Under the pieces are notes generated by a model. That model was not told the origin of the DNA, did not search any database, and saw nothing but the letters and a program-made list of their open reading frames with translations. Positions 1-6,672 of a DNA stretch of 12,489 nucleotides are shown here, piece after piece. A program made the position numbers and the translations under genes. Source of the DNA: Pyrinomonadaceae bacterium (GTDB lineage Bacteria > Acidobacteriota > Blastocatellia > Pyrinomonadales > Pyrinomonadaceae); contig JACCRA010000232.1 of the NCBI GenBank assembly GCA_013813825.1, forward strand, positions 1-12,489, read 5' to 3'. The first letter of the stretch is position 1. The number at the start of each line of letters is the position of its first letter.

Positions 1-285
1 CGCGAGAAATTGTTTTTGCAGGCGATGATCCAGTCGGCGGTGGTGTTTCACCATTTGGAGATCGGGCGGCCGGGCGCGGCGCGCGAGATGTACCGGCTGG
101 CGGGCGAGAAGTTCGCGCGGCTCGGGCTGCCGAAGTACATGTCGCTCGATCTCGAAGATTACCAAGCGCAACTCGAACGCGCGCTCGGATGGCTCGCGGG
201 CGCGGTTGATCCGCGCACTGTGACGCCGCCCGTCGTCGAGTTGCCGACCATTAAACTGTTGCCGGAAATAATGGAGTGTGATTGA
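1..285 (+). CDS. DUF309 domain protein, C-terminal part (5' end outside window)
   Basis: An open frame runs in from the window edge and ends at TGA 283-285, giving 94 visible residues. The segment LFLQAMIQSAVVFHHLEIG, followed by a Gly-Ala pair and an amphipathic helix, resembles the DUF309 core, where a helix of the form 'LIQLAxxxxHLxxGNxxGA' is typical. DUF309 proteins are small, all-helical and cytosolic, with no firmly established function. The tail after about residue 65 is proline- and valine-rich and not part of the recognised core. The next gene starts on the last base of this stop codon, so the two are probably translationally coupled. Family assignment is from pattern recognition only, and the true N-terminus cannot be seen. 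Confidence 0.72.
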   Translation, partial: REKLFLQAMIQSAVVFHHLEIGRPGAAREMYRLAGEKFARLGLPKYMSLDLEDYQAQLERALGWLAGAVDPRTVTPPVVELPTIKLLPEIMECD

Positions 286-896
286 TGAGCGTTGAAATAA
301 GCGAGACGAGAGCGGGCGCGGCAAGCGCCGTGCGGACGGGTGTGAGCATCAGCGCCGTGCGAGAAGAATCGCGGTTCGCGGCGCTGTTCGGCGACGTGAG
401 ATTGTTGCTGATCGCGCTCTGGCTTGGCGCGGCGTTGTTCAGTCTGGTCGTCGCGCAGGGCGCGTTTAGCGTGCTGCCGACGCGCGAGTTGGCCGGCGCG
501 GTGGTCGGCCACGCGCTCGCGTTCCTCAATACGAGCGGCTTCGCCATCAGCGTGCTACTCTTCATCAGCAGCTTTTTCATGCCAGCCAAGACAACGAATC
601 GCGCGCGTTTGACGGAGCGGATCGCTTTACTGATTGTCGCGCTGGCGACCGCCATTGAGCAATGGGTGATTACGGCGCGGTTGCGAGACATTCGCGCGGC
701 GATGGGGCGTCCCGTCGATGAATTGGCGAAAGACGATCCGCTGCGCGTCGCGTTCGGCAGCCTGCACGGCTATTCCATTATCGTGCTGATGCTCGCGATG
801 CTCGCGGCGGCAATTGCATTCTTCGCCATCGCGCGCCGCTCAAAAGCAGTCCAAAGTCCAAAGTCCAATGTCCAAAGTCAAGATGTGGCAGCCTGA
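285..896 (+). CDS. DUF4149-like integral membrane protein
   Basis: The protein has 203 residues from ATG 285, which overlaps the upstream TGA by one base. A GGAG at 273-276 sits 8 nt before it, so this ATG is preferred over the TTG at 282. About 35 hydrophilic residues precede four likely membrane helices, near 37-60, 78-97, 110-126 and 160-180. The first helix (LLLIALWLGAALFSLVVAQG) followed by a 'VLPTRELAGAVVGHAL' stretch is typical of the DUF4149/TMEM205-like family, whose role is unknown. The last ~20 codons (KAVQSPKSNVQSQ...) are written in a heptamer repeat, so that tail was probably acquired from the repeat and is unlikely to be functional. It lies in a likely operon with the DUF309 gene and the following reductase-like gene. 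Confidence 0.75.
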   Translation: MSVEISETRAGAASAVRTGVSISAVREESRFAALFGDVRLLLIALWLGAALFSLVVAQGAFSVLPTRELAGAVVGHALAFLNTSGFAISVLLFISSFFMPAKTTNRARLTERIALLIVALATAIEQWVITARLRDIRAAMGRPVDELAKDDPLRVAFGSLHGYSIIVLMLAMLAAAIAFFAIARRSKAVQSPKSNVQSQDVAA

Positions 897-912
897 CTAT
901 GGACATTGGACT
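848..912. repeat. Heptamer tandem repeat forming an inverted repeat at a gene junction
   Basis: Four consecutive 7-bp units fill 848-875: AGTCCAA three times, then TGTCCAA. A degenerate fifth unit follows. Two units in the opposite orientation (ATGGACA, TTGGACT) occupy 899-912. The arms 862-875 and 899-912 pair at 13 of 14 positions around a 23-nt loop. That loop contains the stop codon of the upstream gene (894-896). The array is translated as the C-terminal tail of the DUF4149-like protein and ends about 10 nt before the ribosome binding site of the next gene. It could act as an mRNA hairpin between the two genes, or be a selfish repeat. Confidence 0.85.
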
Positions 913-935
913 TGAATCGACGAAGGAGATGTGAC

Positions 936-1745
936 GTGGAGATTCTCGAAGGCATTGACGATTGGCGCGAGGGTTACTTGCGTTGGCGGCGGACGGACGA
1001 GTTGCATGGGAATGATCTCGGTCATCGTTACCCGCAGGTCGTAAACAAGCACGCCCCGTTCAAGCCGCTGGGGCGGGCGTTGCCGATGTTGAGTCTCGCG
1101 CTGATCACTTCGGCCGGCGCGCATGTGGATGGCTCGGAGCCTTTCGACATCGAACGCACCGGCGGTGACGCGAGCTTCCGCGAGATTCCGACGCTCGTCG
1201 GGGCGGAAGATTTGGCATGGTCGGTGCGCGGCTACGACGGGGCGGCGGTGCGGGCGGACATGAACGCGCAAGTCCCGCTGAATCGTTTGTTCGAGTTTGA
1301 AGGCAACGGCATCATCGGGCGGCTGTGCCCGGTCTTCTGGAGCTTCTGCGGTTTCATTCCGAACGCCGGGCGGCTGGTTGACGAGTCGCTGCCGCAATTG
1401 GTCGAGCGCGTCAGGCGTTACGAAGCGCAGGCGGCTTTGCTCGTTCCGGCCTCGGACCTCTGCCATCAGTCGATGGCGCTGGCGGCGCGGGCGCTCGAAA
1501 TTGCGGGCGTACCGACGATGATGCTGGCCGTGGAGCGCGAAGCGTGCGAGCGGGTGCGCCCGCCGCGTGCAGCCTACTACAAAGGCGAGTTTGGCAGCGT
1601 CGCCGGTCAACCCGATTGGCCCGAGCACCAGCGCCGCATCCTCGACGAAGCCCTGCGATTGCTCGAACCAACCGACCAACCGGGCGTGCGCCATTTAACG
1701 GTTGCCCTCGAAACGACAGTTGAAATGCAGCGCGGCGAAAAGTAG
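936..1745 (+). CDS. GrdB/PrdB-like protein (glycine/sarcosine/betaine reductase selenoprotein B family), non-selenium form
   Basis: The protein has 269 residues from GTG 936. AAGGAG at 923-928, 7 nt upstream, strongly marks this start; an upstream TTG at 906 lies inside a repeat and has no such site. Recognisable family blocks are ALITSAGAH near 55-63, GGDASFREIP near 76-85, the region around GIIGRLCPVFWSFCGFIP (125-142), and LLVPASDLCHQSMALAARALE near 168-188 followed by AGVPT. In selenoprotein B members the last block carries the redox UxxC or CxxC pair. Here it reads S173-D-L-C176, so the first redox residue appears replaced by serine. Classical members work in amino-acid reductase complexes, but no partner subunits are visible here, so the reaction is unknown. 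It is third in the plus-strand cluster and ends before a convergent repeat region. Confidence 0.7.
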   Translation: MEILEGIDDWREGYLRWRRTDELHGNDLGHRYPQVVNKHAPFKPLGRALPMLSLALITSAGAHVDGSEPFDIERTGGDASFREIPTLVGAEDLAWSVRGYDGAAVRADMNAQVPLNRLFEFEGNGIIGRLCPVFWSFCGFIPNAGRLVDESLPQLVERVRRYEAQAALLVPASDLCHQSMALAARALEIAGVPTMMLAVEREACERVRPPRAAYYKGEFGSVAGQPDWPEHQRRILDEALRLLEPTDQPGVRHLTVALETTVEMQRGEK

Positions 1746-1754
1746 CAGGCCATC

Positions 1755-1929
1755 AAGCGCCGGAGGCGCGAAAGATCAGAAGTTCACGGCGTCAGCCGTG
1801 GGACCAGTCGTTCCCATAACGAGTTAAGCCCCGGAAGGGCGAAAGAAATTGGCGTCCCCTTTCTTTCGCCCTTCCGGGGCTTGCGATATTTTCGGCTTAC
1901 TGATCCCACGACTGACGCCATGAGCTTCT
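1755..1929. repeat. Composite palindromic element (modular, MITE/REP-like)
   Basis: This element fills the gap between two convergent genes. A 21-nt module A (1755-1775) has a GCGCC-GGA-GGCGC stem. Module B (1778-1806) contains a CACGGC-GTCA-GCCGTG hairpin. A second A copy lies at 1826-1846, matching the first at 18 of 21 positions. Then come the reverse complement of A (1860-1882) and of B (1901-1929). The B arms match at 25 of 29 positions and all four differences are transitions. The inner arms 1826-1848 and 1860-1882 are perfect over 23 bp. The order is therefore A-B-A-a-b. No transposase is present, so any mobility would need help from elsewhere. Confidence 0.85.
1826..1882. terminator. 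Strong 23-bp hairpin between convergent genes (possible bidirectional terminator)
   Basis: The arms 1826-1848 and 1860-1882 are perfect complements of 23 bp with an 11-nt loop. The hairpin lies 80 bp after the reductase-like gene and 98 bp after the end of the facing VWA gene. It is symmetric and could stop transcripts from both sides. There is no clean T-tract immediately after either arm, so intrinsic termination is an inference. It is also the centre of the larger repeat element. Confidence 0.45.
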
Positions 1930-1980
1930 ATGCTGCCGCCTTTGCCCAGCGCACTTCTCGCCCGGCCATCCCGAATCTTC

Positions 1981-3204
1981 CTACGGCCGTCTCGCTCGTG
2001 CTGGCGGAGGCGTAGCGCCGCCTTTGGCAAAGTAGCCTTGGCGATAGACGAGGCGCAGATTTTCTTTCTTCAAGTCAGGATTAACGACCTCGACTTTGAG
2101 TTGGCGAAACGAGCCGTCGCGCGTTTTGTTGGTCGGCGAATAAGCGATTAGGTATTGCTCGCGCAGTTCTTTCTGAATTTGCGCGAAGGCATCGCGTAAG
2201 TCCGCTTCGCTTTTAGGAAAATAAGCGCGTCCGCCCGTCCGCTCCGTGATCTTACGGAGCGAGCCTTCATCCACGCCGCCGAAGCGATAGCGGTCGCCGA
2301 TGCCAATCGCGAAGATCAGCGTGTCGGCTTTGATGGCTCTCTCCACCGCTTCTTGTAGTTTCTTGGTGCTGAAGGTGTCCACGCCGTCGGTCAGCAGAAT
2401 CACGGCGCGGCGCGTCTGCTCGGACGACTCGGTAAGGATTTCATCGCAAGTAACCCACACCGCGTCCCAGAGCGCGGTCGAGCCAGCGATCTGCTGGTTG
2501 TCGCCGGAGATAGGCGGCGTGCCGCCCACAACCATGCCACCGCCGATGTAACCGGAAGGCGGCACGAACTCGACGCGGTCAATGGCGCGGCGCACGCGCT
2601 GAATGCTACCCGTCAGACCCTGCTCCAACGTCGTCTCGCCGGTGAAGGAGACGACGGCCACCTCGTCCTTGCCGGCACGCAAAACGGAATCAACGAAAGA
2701 ACGCGCCGCAGCCTTCTCGTCCGACAGCGTGTATTCCTGCGAACTGCTGGTGTCGATCACAATAGCGAGCGTGAGCGGCAGATCGACTTGCCGCGTGAAT
2801 GTGAAAACCTGCTGCGGCACGCCGTCTTCGAGCACCCGGATGTCTTCCTGTTTGAGCGTCGACACGAACCGCTTATTCTTATCAATCGCCGAGAGCAGGA
2901 CGTTGGTTAAGTTAGTGTCAACGCGTACCACTTCGTCTTCGGAGAGCGTTGTCTCATCGTCGGCGGCAGTGGCCGGCGTGGCGGTCGGAGACGGCGCGAC
3001 AGGCTGCTGTGCGTCCGCCGGTTCCCCAGCGCGGCGCTGGCGACTGGCGGGTTGCTGCTGCGTCGTTATCGCCTCAGCCCTAATCTGCGGCGGTTGCTGT
3101 TGTTGTTGTGCGTGCGCGACGATTAACGCGCCGCCGGCAATCGCCGCACCTGCGATCACCAGCATCAACGCCAACATCCGCCAAAACTGATTTTGAAAAA
3201 ACAT
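1981..3204 (-). CDS. Secreted VWA-domain protein (VWFA-related Acidobacterial domain)
   Basis: The protein has 407 residues. The start ATG (3202-3204) has an AAAGG 5 nt upstream. The N-terminus has a hydrophobic segment at about 9-30 ending in AHAQ, which looks like a signal peptide cleaved after AHA; it could also be an uncleaved anchor. A Gln/Pro/Thr-rich linker follows (about 33-85). A pre-domain (RVDTNLTNVLLSAIDKNKR..., about 94-140) leads into the VWA fold. The metal-binding MIDAS residues are all visible: DTSSS 151-155, T243 and D273 (LTDGVD). The C-terminal block 'ELREQYLIAYSPTN..DGSFRQLKVEV' is characteristic of this acidobacterial family. It probably binds protein or other ligands outside the cytoplasm in a metal-dependent way; the partner is unknown. 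It is 75 bp downstream of a paralogue on the same strand, so probably co-transcribed. Confidence 0.88.
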   Translation of the reverse strand: MFFQNQFWRMLALMLVIAGAAIAGGALIVAHAQQQQQPPQIRAEAITTQQQPASRQRRAGEPADAQQPVAPSPTATPATAADDETTLSEDEVVRVDTNLTNVLLSAIDKNKRFVSTLKQEDIRVLEDGVPQQVFTFTRQVDLPLTLAIVIDTSSSQEYTLSDEKAAARSFVDSVLRAGKDEVAVVSFTGETTLEQGLTGSIQRVRRAIDRVEFVPPSGYIGGGMVVGGTPPISGDNQQIAGSTALWDAVWVTCDEILTESSEQTRRAVILLTDGVDTFSTKKLQEAVERAIKADTLIFAIGIGDRYRFGGVDEGSLRKITERTGGRAYFPKSEADLRDAFAQIQKELREQYLIAYSPTNKTRDGSFRQLKVEVVNPDLKKENLRLVYRQGYFAKGGATPPPARARRP

Positions 3205-3279
3205 GCTTACCTTTCGTCAGTCGTGAATCGCCAATCGGAAAATGCTGTTCACCGGTTCACGATCAAACGATAAACCCTA

Positions 3280-4317
3280 TTACTTATTGGACGCCGCCTG
3301 CGCCGGTTTGTAGCTGCGGCGACTAATGACCTTCGTGCCATCGCGCTTGCTCGCAAGGCGGACTTCGATCTTGCGTTCCCGGCCGTCGTAAGTTTCGTTC
3401 GTCGGCCGATAGGTCAGGATGTACTGCGAGCGCAACTCGCGCGCCACTTTGCCGAACGAGCGTTCGAGCGCGAGGATGTCGCCGGTGAAAAATGCCCGGC
3501 CGCCCGTCTCCTCGCATAACTTGTTCAACTCTTTATCCCCGCCGTCCTTAACCGTGCCGGCCTGAACGCCGGGCACGCTCGAACCGGAGAAGCCGCCTTT
3601 GGTTGAGATCGCGTAGATAATAGTCTCGGTTTGCTGCGCAATCTCGATGGCTTCGGAGAGGTAGGCGCGACTGTGCGTATCGTCGCCGTCGGTGATGACG
3701 ACGATCACGCGGCGACCGACGACGCCACGCAATTTCTGATCGCAAAACTCCCAGACGGCGTCGTAGAGGGCGGTTTTGTTCCCCGGCTTCTTGATGCTGT
3801 CGATGGCCTTGTCAAGCAAGTCCTGCTTCTCTGTGAAATCCTGATGAAGGCGCACCTCGTCGTCAAACGTGACGAAGGCGACTTTGTCTTTGCGGCGGCG
3901 CATCACCGTATAAATGAAATCCTTCGCCGCCTGCTTCTCGAACTGGAGCTTGCCCGCCGACGATGACGAAGTGTCCATCAGCACGCCGATGTAAATCGGC
4001 AACTCTTCGCGCTCATCGATGAAGCCTTTGATCTGCTGCGGCTGTTTGTCCTCGAAAATCTGAAAGTCGTTGAGCGTCAGCCCTGAAACCGGCTGCTCTT
4101 TCTTGTCGAGCACGGTGACGGGCAGGCGCACTTCGCGCGTGGTAATTTCAATCGTTGTGCCGGAGTCGTCCACAGGCGTCGGCGTCGGCCGTGGCGTGGG
4201 GCGTTGCTGTGGCGAGTTCTGATTCTGGGCCGACGCGGAAAATGGCGTCGCTGCGGCCCACGCCACGAGCGCGAACGCCGCCGTCAACAGGAGTGTGTAA
4301 GTCGCTATTCTCTTCAT
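3280..4317 (-). CDS. Secreted VWA-domain protein, paralogue of the downstream gene (VWFA-related Acidobacterial domain)
   Basis: The protein has 345 residues. It begins MKR and has a hydrophobic stretch at about 6-22. A likely signal-peptidase site lies near SASAQ (27-31), then a short Pro/Thr linker (about 39-50). The pre-domain (about 56-105) contains REVRLPVTVLDKKEQPVSGL and the block NDFQIFEDKQPQQI. The VWA MIDAS residues are DTSSS 115-119, T182 and D210 (ITDGDD). The closing block 'ELRSQYILTYRPTNETYDGRERKIEV' matches the paralogue. The start ATG lacks an obvious Shine-Dalgarno sequence. It is probably the first gene of a two-gene minus-strand unit. Two tandem copies differing mainly in linker length and loops suggest gene duplication, with both proteins exported and acting outside the cytoplasm. 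Confidence 0.88.
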   Translation of the reverse strand: MKRIATYTLLLTAAFALVAWAAATPFSASAQNQNSPQQRPTPRPTPTPVDDSGTTIEITTREVRLPVTVLDKKEQPVSGLTLNDFQIFEDKQPQQIKGFIDEREELPIYIGVLMDTSSSSAGKLQFEKQAAKDFIYTVMRRRKDKVAFVTFDDEVRLHQDFTEKQDLLDKAIDSIKKPGNKTALYDAVWEFCDQKLRGVVGRRVIVVITDGDDTHSRAYLSEAIEIAQQTETIIYAISTKGGFSGSSVPGVQAGTVKDGGDKELNKLCEETGGRAFFTGDILALERSFGKVARELRSQYILTYRPTNETYDGRERKIEVRLASKRDGTKVISRRSYKPAQAASNK

Positions 4318-4505
4318 GGTTGAAACAGAAAAAGGGAGTGCAAAATTGAGCTGCTGATCCCGCCGTTTAACAACATCCGTTCGATGCGTTGACGGCGAAA
4401 CCCCGTTGCTTTTAGAAGTTTGGTCAAATGTCTATCTTCAGCCGCCGCGTAAGAGCGAAGCTATTATGCCGTTGGCTCTCAGATGTTGTTGTTGGCTTGC
4501 GGGCT

Positions 4506-5222
4506 TCACTTTTCAGCACGGATACACAGGAAACACGGCTGCCGCGATAGTTCCTCATAATGCTTCGGGTCAGCTTCTCTGAACTCTTCCGTGGGCTGTG
4601 GTTCAAGGATTCTCTCTAAGCGAAAACCCGCTTCCAGTAACGGATTGAGTGTGGCACTGAGCGAGCGACGGAAGCTCGGCATTTGAACTCGCAGCGGCTC
4701 AAATCCTCGCCACTCACTGCCGACCAATTCGGTTTCAAAATAGTTGCTCGACTTGAAATAAATGTAATCGAAGAAAGGATGAGTGACGGAGAAGATGAAG
4801 TGCCCCGCAGGGCGCAAAACCCGGTAAAATTCCGCGAACGTGAGGCCCCAATCTTCGACGTATTCCAGTACCAGCGGACTCAGCACAATATCAAAAGACG
4901 CGCTCTCCAGAAAAGTGAGGGGTTTACACAAGTCTACCTGTCGGACATCGGCTGACGGGCCAAGCCTTTGCTTTGCCAATGCCACCATCTTCGGACTGGC
5001 ATCGACGGCCACGACCTCAGCGCCATGCTCAATCAACCATTGGGAATAAACACCCGGACCGCAACCCGCATCAAGAACTCTTTTGCCTCTGACCTCTTCT
5101 GGCAGCAACGAGAGAGTTGCCGGGCGTTCGTAAAAAGCGTTATGCGGTTTCGTATCGACAACCGCCGCGTAAGCCTCGGCGAGAGCCTCATACGCATTAA
5201 GAGCTATTGGTTTATCGGCCAT
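4506..5222 (-). CDS. Class I SAM-dependent methyltransferase
   Basis: The protein has 238 residues from ATG 5220-5222. A TTG three codons upstream is possible but less likely, and neither start has a clear Shine-Dalgarno sequence. Motif I is RVLDAGCGPG (48-57), and the acidic residue that binds the SAM ribose is D74 in VAVDAS. The motif IV region is FDIVLSPLVLEYVEDW (110-125), followed by FYRVLRPAGHFIFSVTHPF (132-150). This is the Methyltransf_11-type Rossmann fold with a family-typical length. The C-terminus (about 155-230) probably forms the substrate lid. The motifs do not identify the substrate, and no biosynthetic partner sits beside it. It is transcribed away from the cdaA cluster. Confidence 0.88.
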   Translation of the reverse strand: MADKPIALNAYEALAEAYAAVVDTKPHNAFYERPATLSLLPEEVRGKRVLDAGCGPGVYSQWLIEHGAEVVAVDASPKMVALAKQRLGPSADVRQVDLCKPLTFLESASFDIVLSPLVLEYVEDWGLTFAEFYRVLRPAGHFIFSVTHPFFDYIYFKSSNYFETELVGSEWRGFEPLRVQMPSFRRSLSATLNPLLEAGFRLERILEPQPTEEFREADPKHYEELSRQPCFLCIRAEK

Positions 5223-5233
5223 CGGGAGCAAAT

Positions 5234-5262
5234 TCTATAGGAACTGTGTATCCGTCTATAGG
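5234..5262 (-). promoter_or_regulatory. Direct repeat TCTATAGG x2 upstream of the methyltransferase (possible operator)
   Basis: The plus strand carries TCTATAGG at 5234-5241 and again at 5255-5262. The copies are exactly 21 bp apart, close to two helical turns, so a bound protein would meet both on the same DNA face. The nearer copy begins 12 nt upstream of the methyltransferase ATG. CTATAG is itself palindromic. The reading as an operator is an inference; two 8-mers can also arise by chance. Confidence 0.35.
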
Positions 5263-5341
5263 CCACAGTATAACAATCGTCGTCTGTCGGTGCATCAACC
5301 GGAGCGGTCGTTTGTCCCGGTGCTTCATTATGAAGTCCCCG

Positions 5342-5370
5342 TTGCCTTAGAGGATTTTTTACAGCATAAT
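5342..5370 (+). promoter_or_regulatory. Sigma70-type promoter for the cdaA cluster
   Basis: TTGCCT at 5342-5347 matches the -35 consensus at 4 of 6 positions. CATAAT at 5365-5370 matches the -10 at 5 of 6, with an ideal 17-bp spacer. Transcription would begin near 5377. The position, in the divergent gap and facing cdaA, fits. If correct, the transcript has an unusually long leader of about 280 nt. Confidence 0.55.
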
Positions 5371-5652
5371 CAACGCGGATGCGTGTGGCCTCGATCAGTT
5401 GCGGCCGGCTGTGTGAGTGCGCGCGAGACTCCGGCGGGCGGCGTCGATTTTCAAGTCGGCTAAATTCATAGAAACCGCCTTTTTAAGGCGTGCCACTGTG
5501 CGGCGGGATGCATTACCGCGAATTTTCCGCGCACATGATCAAAACGCACGTCGGGCGTCTTCAAGCCGTGACATTAATGCGCTACGTTTACGGAACGGGC
5601 GGCGCGCCGCCGGAGACTTCGTTCCGGCGGCGCGGCCAAACCTCAAACCAGA
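5371..5652 (+). other. Long untranslated leader of cdaA
   Basis: No convincing gene is seen here; the open frames present run into cdaA out of phase. Visible structure consists of a small hairpin CGCCTT-TTT-AAGGCG at about 5476-5490 and a strong GC-rich hairpin at 5603-5634. The sequence does not match any riboswitch class I can recognise. Both hairpins lie downstream of the proposed promoter, so they would be part of the cdaA mRNA. Confidence 0.4.
5603..5634 (+). promoter_or_regulatory. GC-rich 12-bp hairpin immediately upstream of cdaA
   Basis: The arms 5603-5614 and 5623-5634 are perfect complements of 12 bp, nearly all G-C, with an 8-nt loop (GACTTCGT). The stem ends 21 nt before the ATG at 5656, and cdaA has no clear Shine-Dalgarno sequence. 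It could influence ribosome access or act as an attenuator. No T-tract follows, so simple intrinsic termination is unlikely. Confidence 0.5.
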
Positions 5653-5655
5653 GTG

Positions 5656-6516
5656 ATGACAGTGATACTCCTACTGCCATACAGCAAGTATCTCGAACTG
5701 CTCCGCGAACCGCGCAATCTGTTAGATATTGCGCTAGTCTTCGTGCTGCTATACGCGGTCTTGCGGTTGGTGCGCGGCACGCGCGCCGTGCCGATGGCCG
5801 CCGGGATCACCGCCTTCGCGCTGCTCTACTGGGTTTCGATCTGGCGCGGGTTAGTGACGCTCGAATACGTGCTGCGCGGCGTGCTGCTCTACCTGCCGAT
5901 CCTCATCATCGTCCTTTTTCAGTCTGAGATCAGGCAAGCCTTCATCTCAATCGGCAACCGTCTGCGGATGCCGATCTTCGCCCGCCACCACGGCCAATTC
6001 GGCGAGGGCGTCTATGACGAGATCGTGCTGGCCGCGACGACGCTCGCCTCGACGAAGACCGGCGCGCTCGTTGTCATCGAGCGCGGCGTCGGCTTAAAGA
6101 ACGTAATCGACGGCGGCGTTAAACTTGACGCCGAACTGACTTACGATCTGCTGGTCACAATCTTCAATCCGGCGACGCCCTTGCACGACGGCGCGGTTAT
6201 CATCCAGCGTCACCGCGTCGCCGCCGCTGCCTGTTTCTTGCCGCTGACCTTGAATCCGCGCCTGTCGAAAGACCTCGGCACGCGCCACCGCGCCGCCATC
6301 GGCATCACCGAAGACACAGATGCCGTCGCCGTCGTCGTCTCCGAAGAGACCGGTCTCATCTCCTTCGTCCAGCGCGGCGAGATCAAGCGTGGTCTCGACG
6401 CCACCAAGCTCCGCGCTGCCGTCTTCGAGGCCGTCGCCGCGCCCGCGCGCCACCAGCCGGCTGATGAATTGCAACACCAGACCGAGCCGGAGAAGAGTGA
6501 GGCGGTTTCAACTTGA
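5656..6516 (+). CDS. cdaA: Diadenylate cyclase CdaA (c-di-AMP synthase)
   Basis: The protein has 286 residues from ATG 5656; GTG one codon upstream is equally possible. CdaA condenses two ATP into the second messenger c-di-AMP at the cytoplasmic face of the membrane. Three N-terminal membrane helices (about 23-40, 47-64 and 69-90) are followed by a coiled linker and the DAC domain from about 108 to 260. The two active-site signatures are intact: DGA at 178-180 (in PLHDGAVII) and RHR at 210-212 (in GTRHRAAIG). Length and layout match the family (about 270-280). The tail after residue 262 is hydrophilic and probably disordered. The next genes are cdaR and glmM, the classic order. No good Shine-Dalgarno site is seen. 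Confidence 0.95.
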   Translation: MTVILLLPYSKYLELLREPRNLLDIALVFVLLYAVLRLVRGTRAVPMAAGITAFALLYWVSIWRGLVTLEYVLRGVLLYLPILIIVLFQSEIRQAFISIGNRLRMPIFARHHGQFGEGVYDEIVLAATTLASTKTGALVVIERGVGLKNVIDGGVKLDAELTYDLLVTIFNPATPLHDGAVIIQRHRVAAAACFLPLTLNPRLSKDLGTRHRAAIGITEDTDAVAVVVSEETGLISFVQRGEIKRGLDATKLRAAVFEAVAAPARHQPADELQHQTEPEKSEAVST

Positions 6517-6543
6517 AAAGGGTCAGAAGCTAAACCAAGAGTG

Positions 6544-6622
6544 GGAAAGTTCAAGACGTTTTCGCGCAAGGAAATTTCACGCAAAGGCGCAAAAAGATCG
6601 CAAAAAACGTCTTGAACTTTCC
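6544..6622. repeat. Inverted repeat with A-rich core in the cdaA-cdaR gap
   Basis: The arms 6544-6562 and 6604-6622 are perfect complements of 19 bp (GGAAAGTTCAAGACGTTTT and its reverse complement). They enclose 41 nt containing related short units (CACGCAAAGG, CGCAAAAAG, ATCGCAAAA). The element occupies half of the 156-bp space between two genes that are often much closer together. It looks like a small inserted repeat and would fold into a long hairpin in the transcript, possibly changing expression of the downstream genes. Confidence 0.75.
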
Positions 6623-6672
6623 AGACCCCATTCAGTAAGAACAGAATTGACTGGCTCCGAACCTCTGACTTT

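Noticed and set aside
848..912. CRISPR-like array
   Set aside because: The units are 7 bp with no spacers between them, far from the 23-40 bp repeats with unique spacers of a CRISPR array.
2603..3190. 195-codon plus-strand frame opposite the VWA gene
   Set aside because: It is antisense to a well-supported secreted VWA protein; its Ser/Cys-rich composition is the complement of that gene.
5490..5927. 145-codon plus-strand frame starting in the cdaA leader
   Set aside because: Most of it overlaps cdaA in another frame, its Arg/Ala-rich translation is typical of high-GC shadow frames, and it has no recognisable domain.
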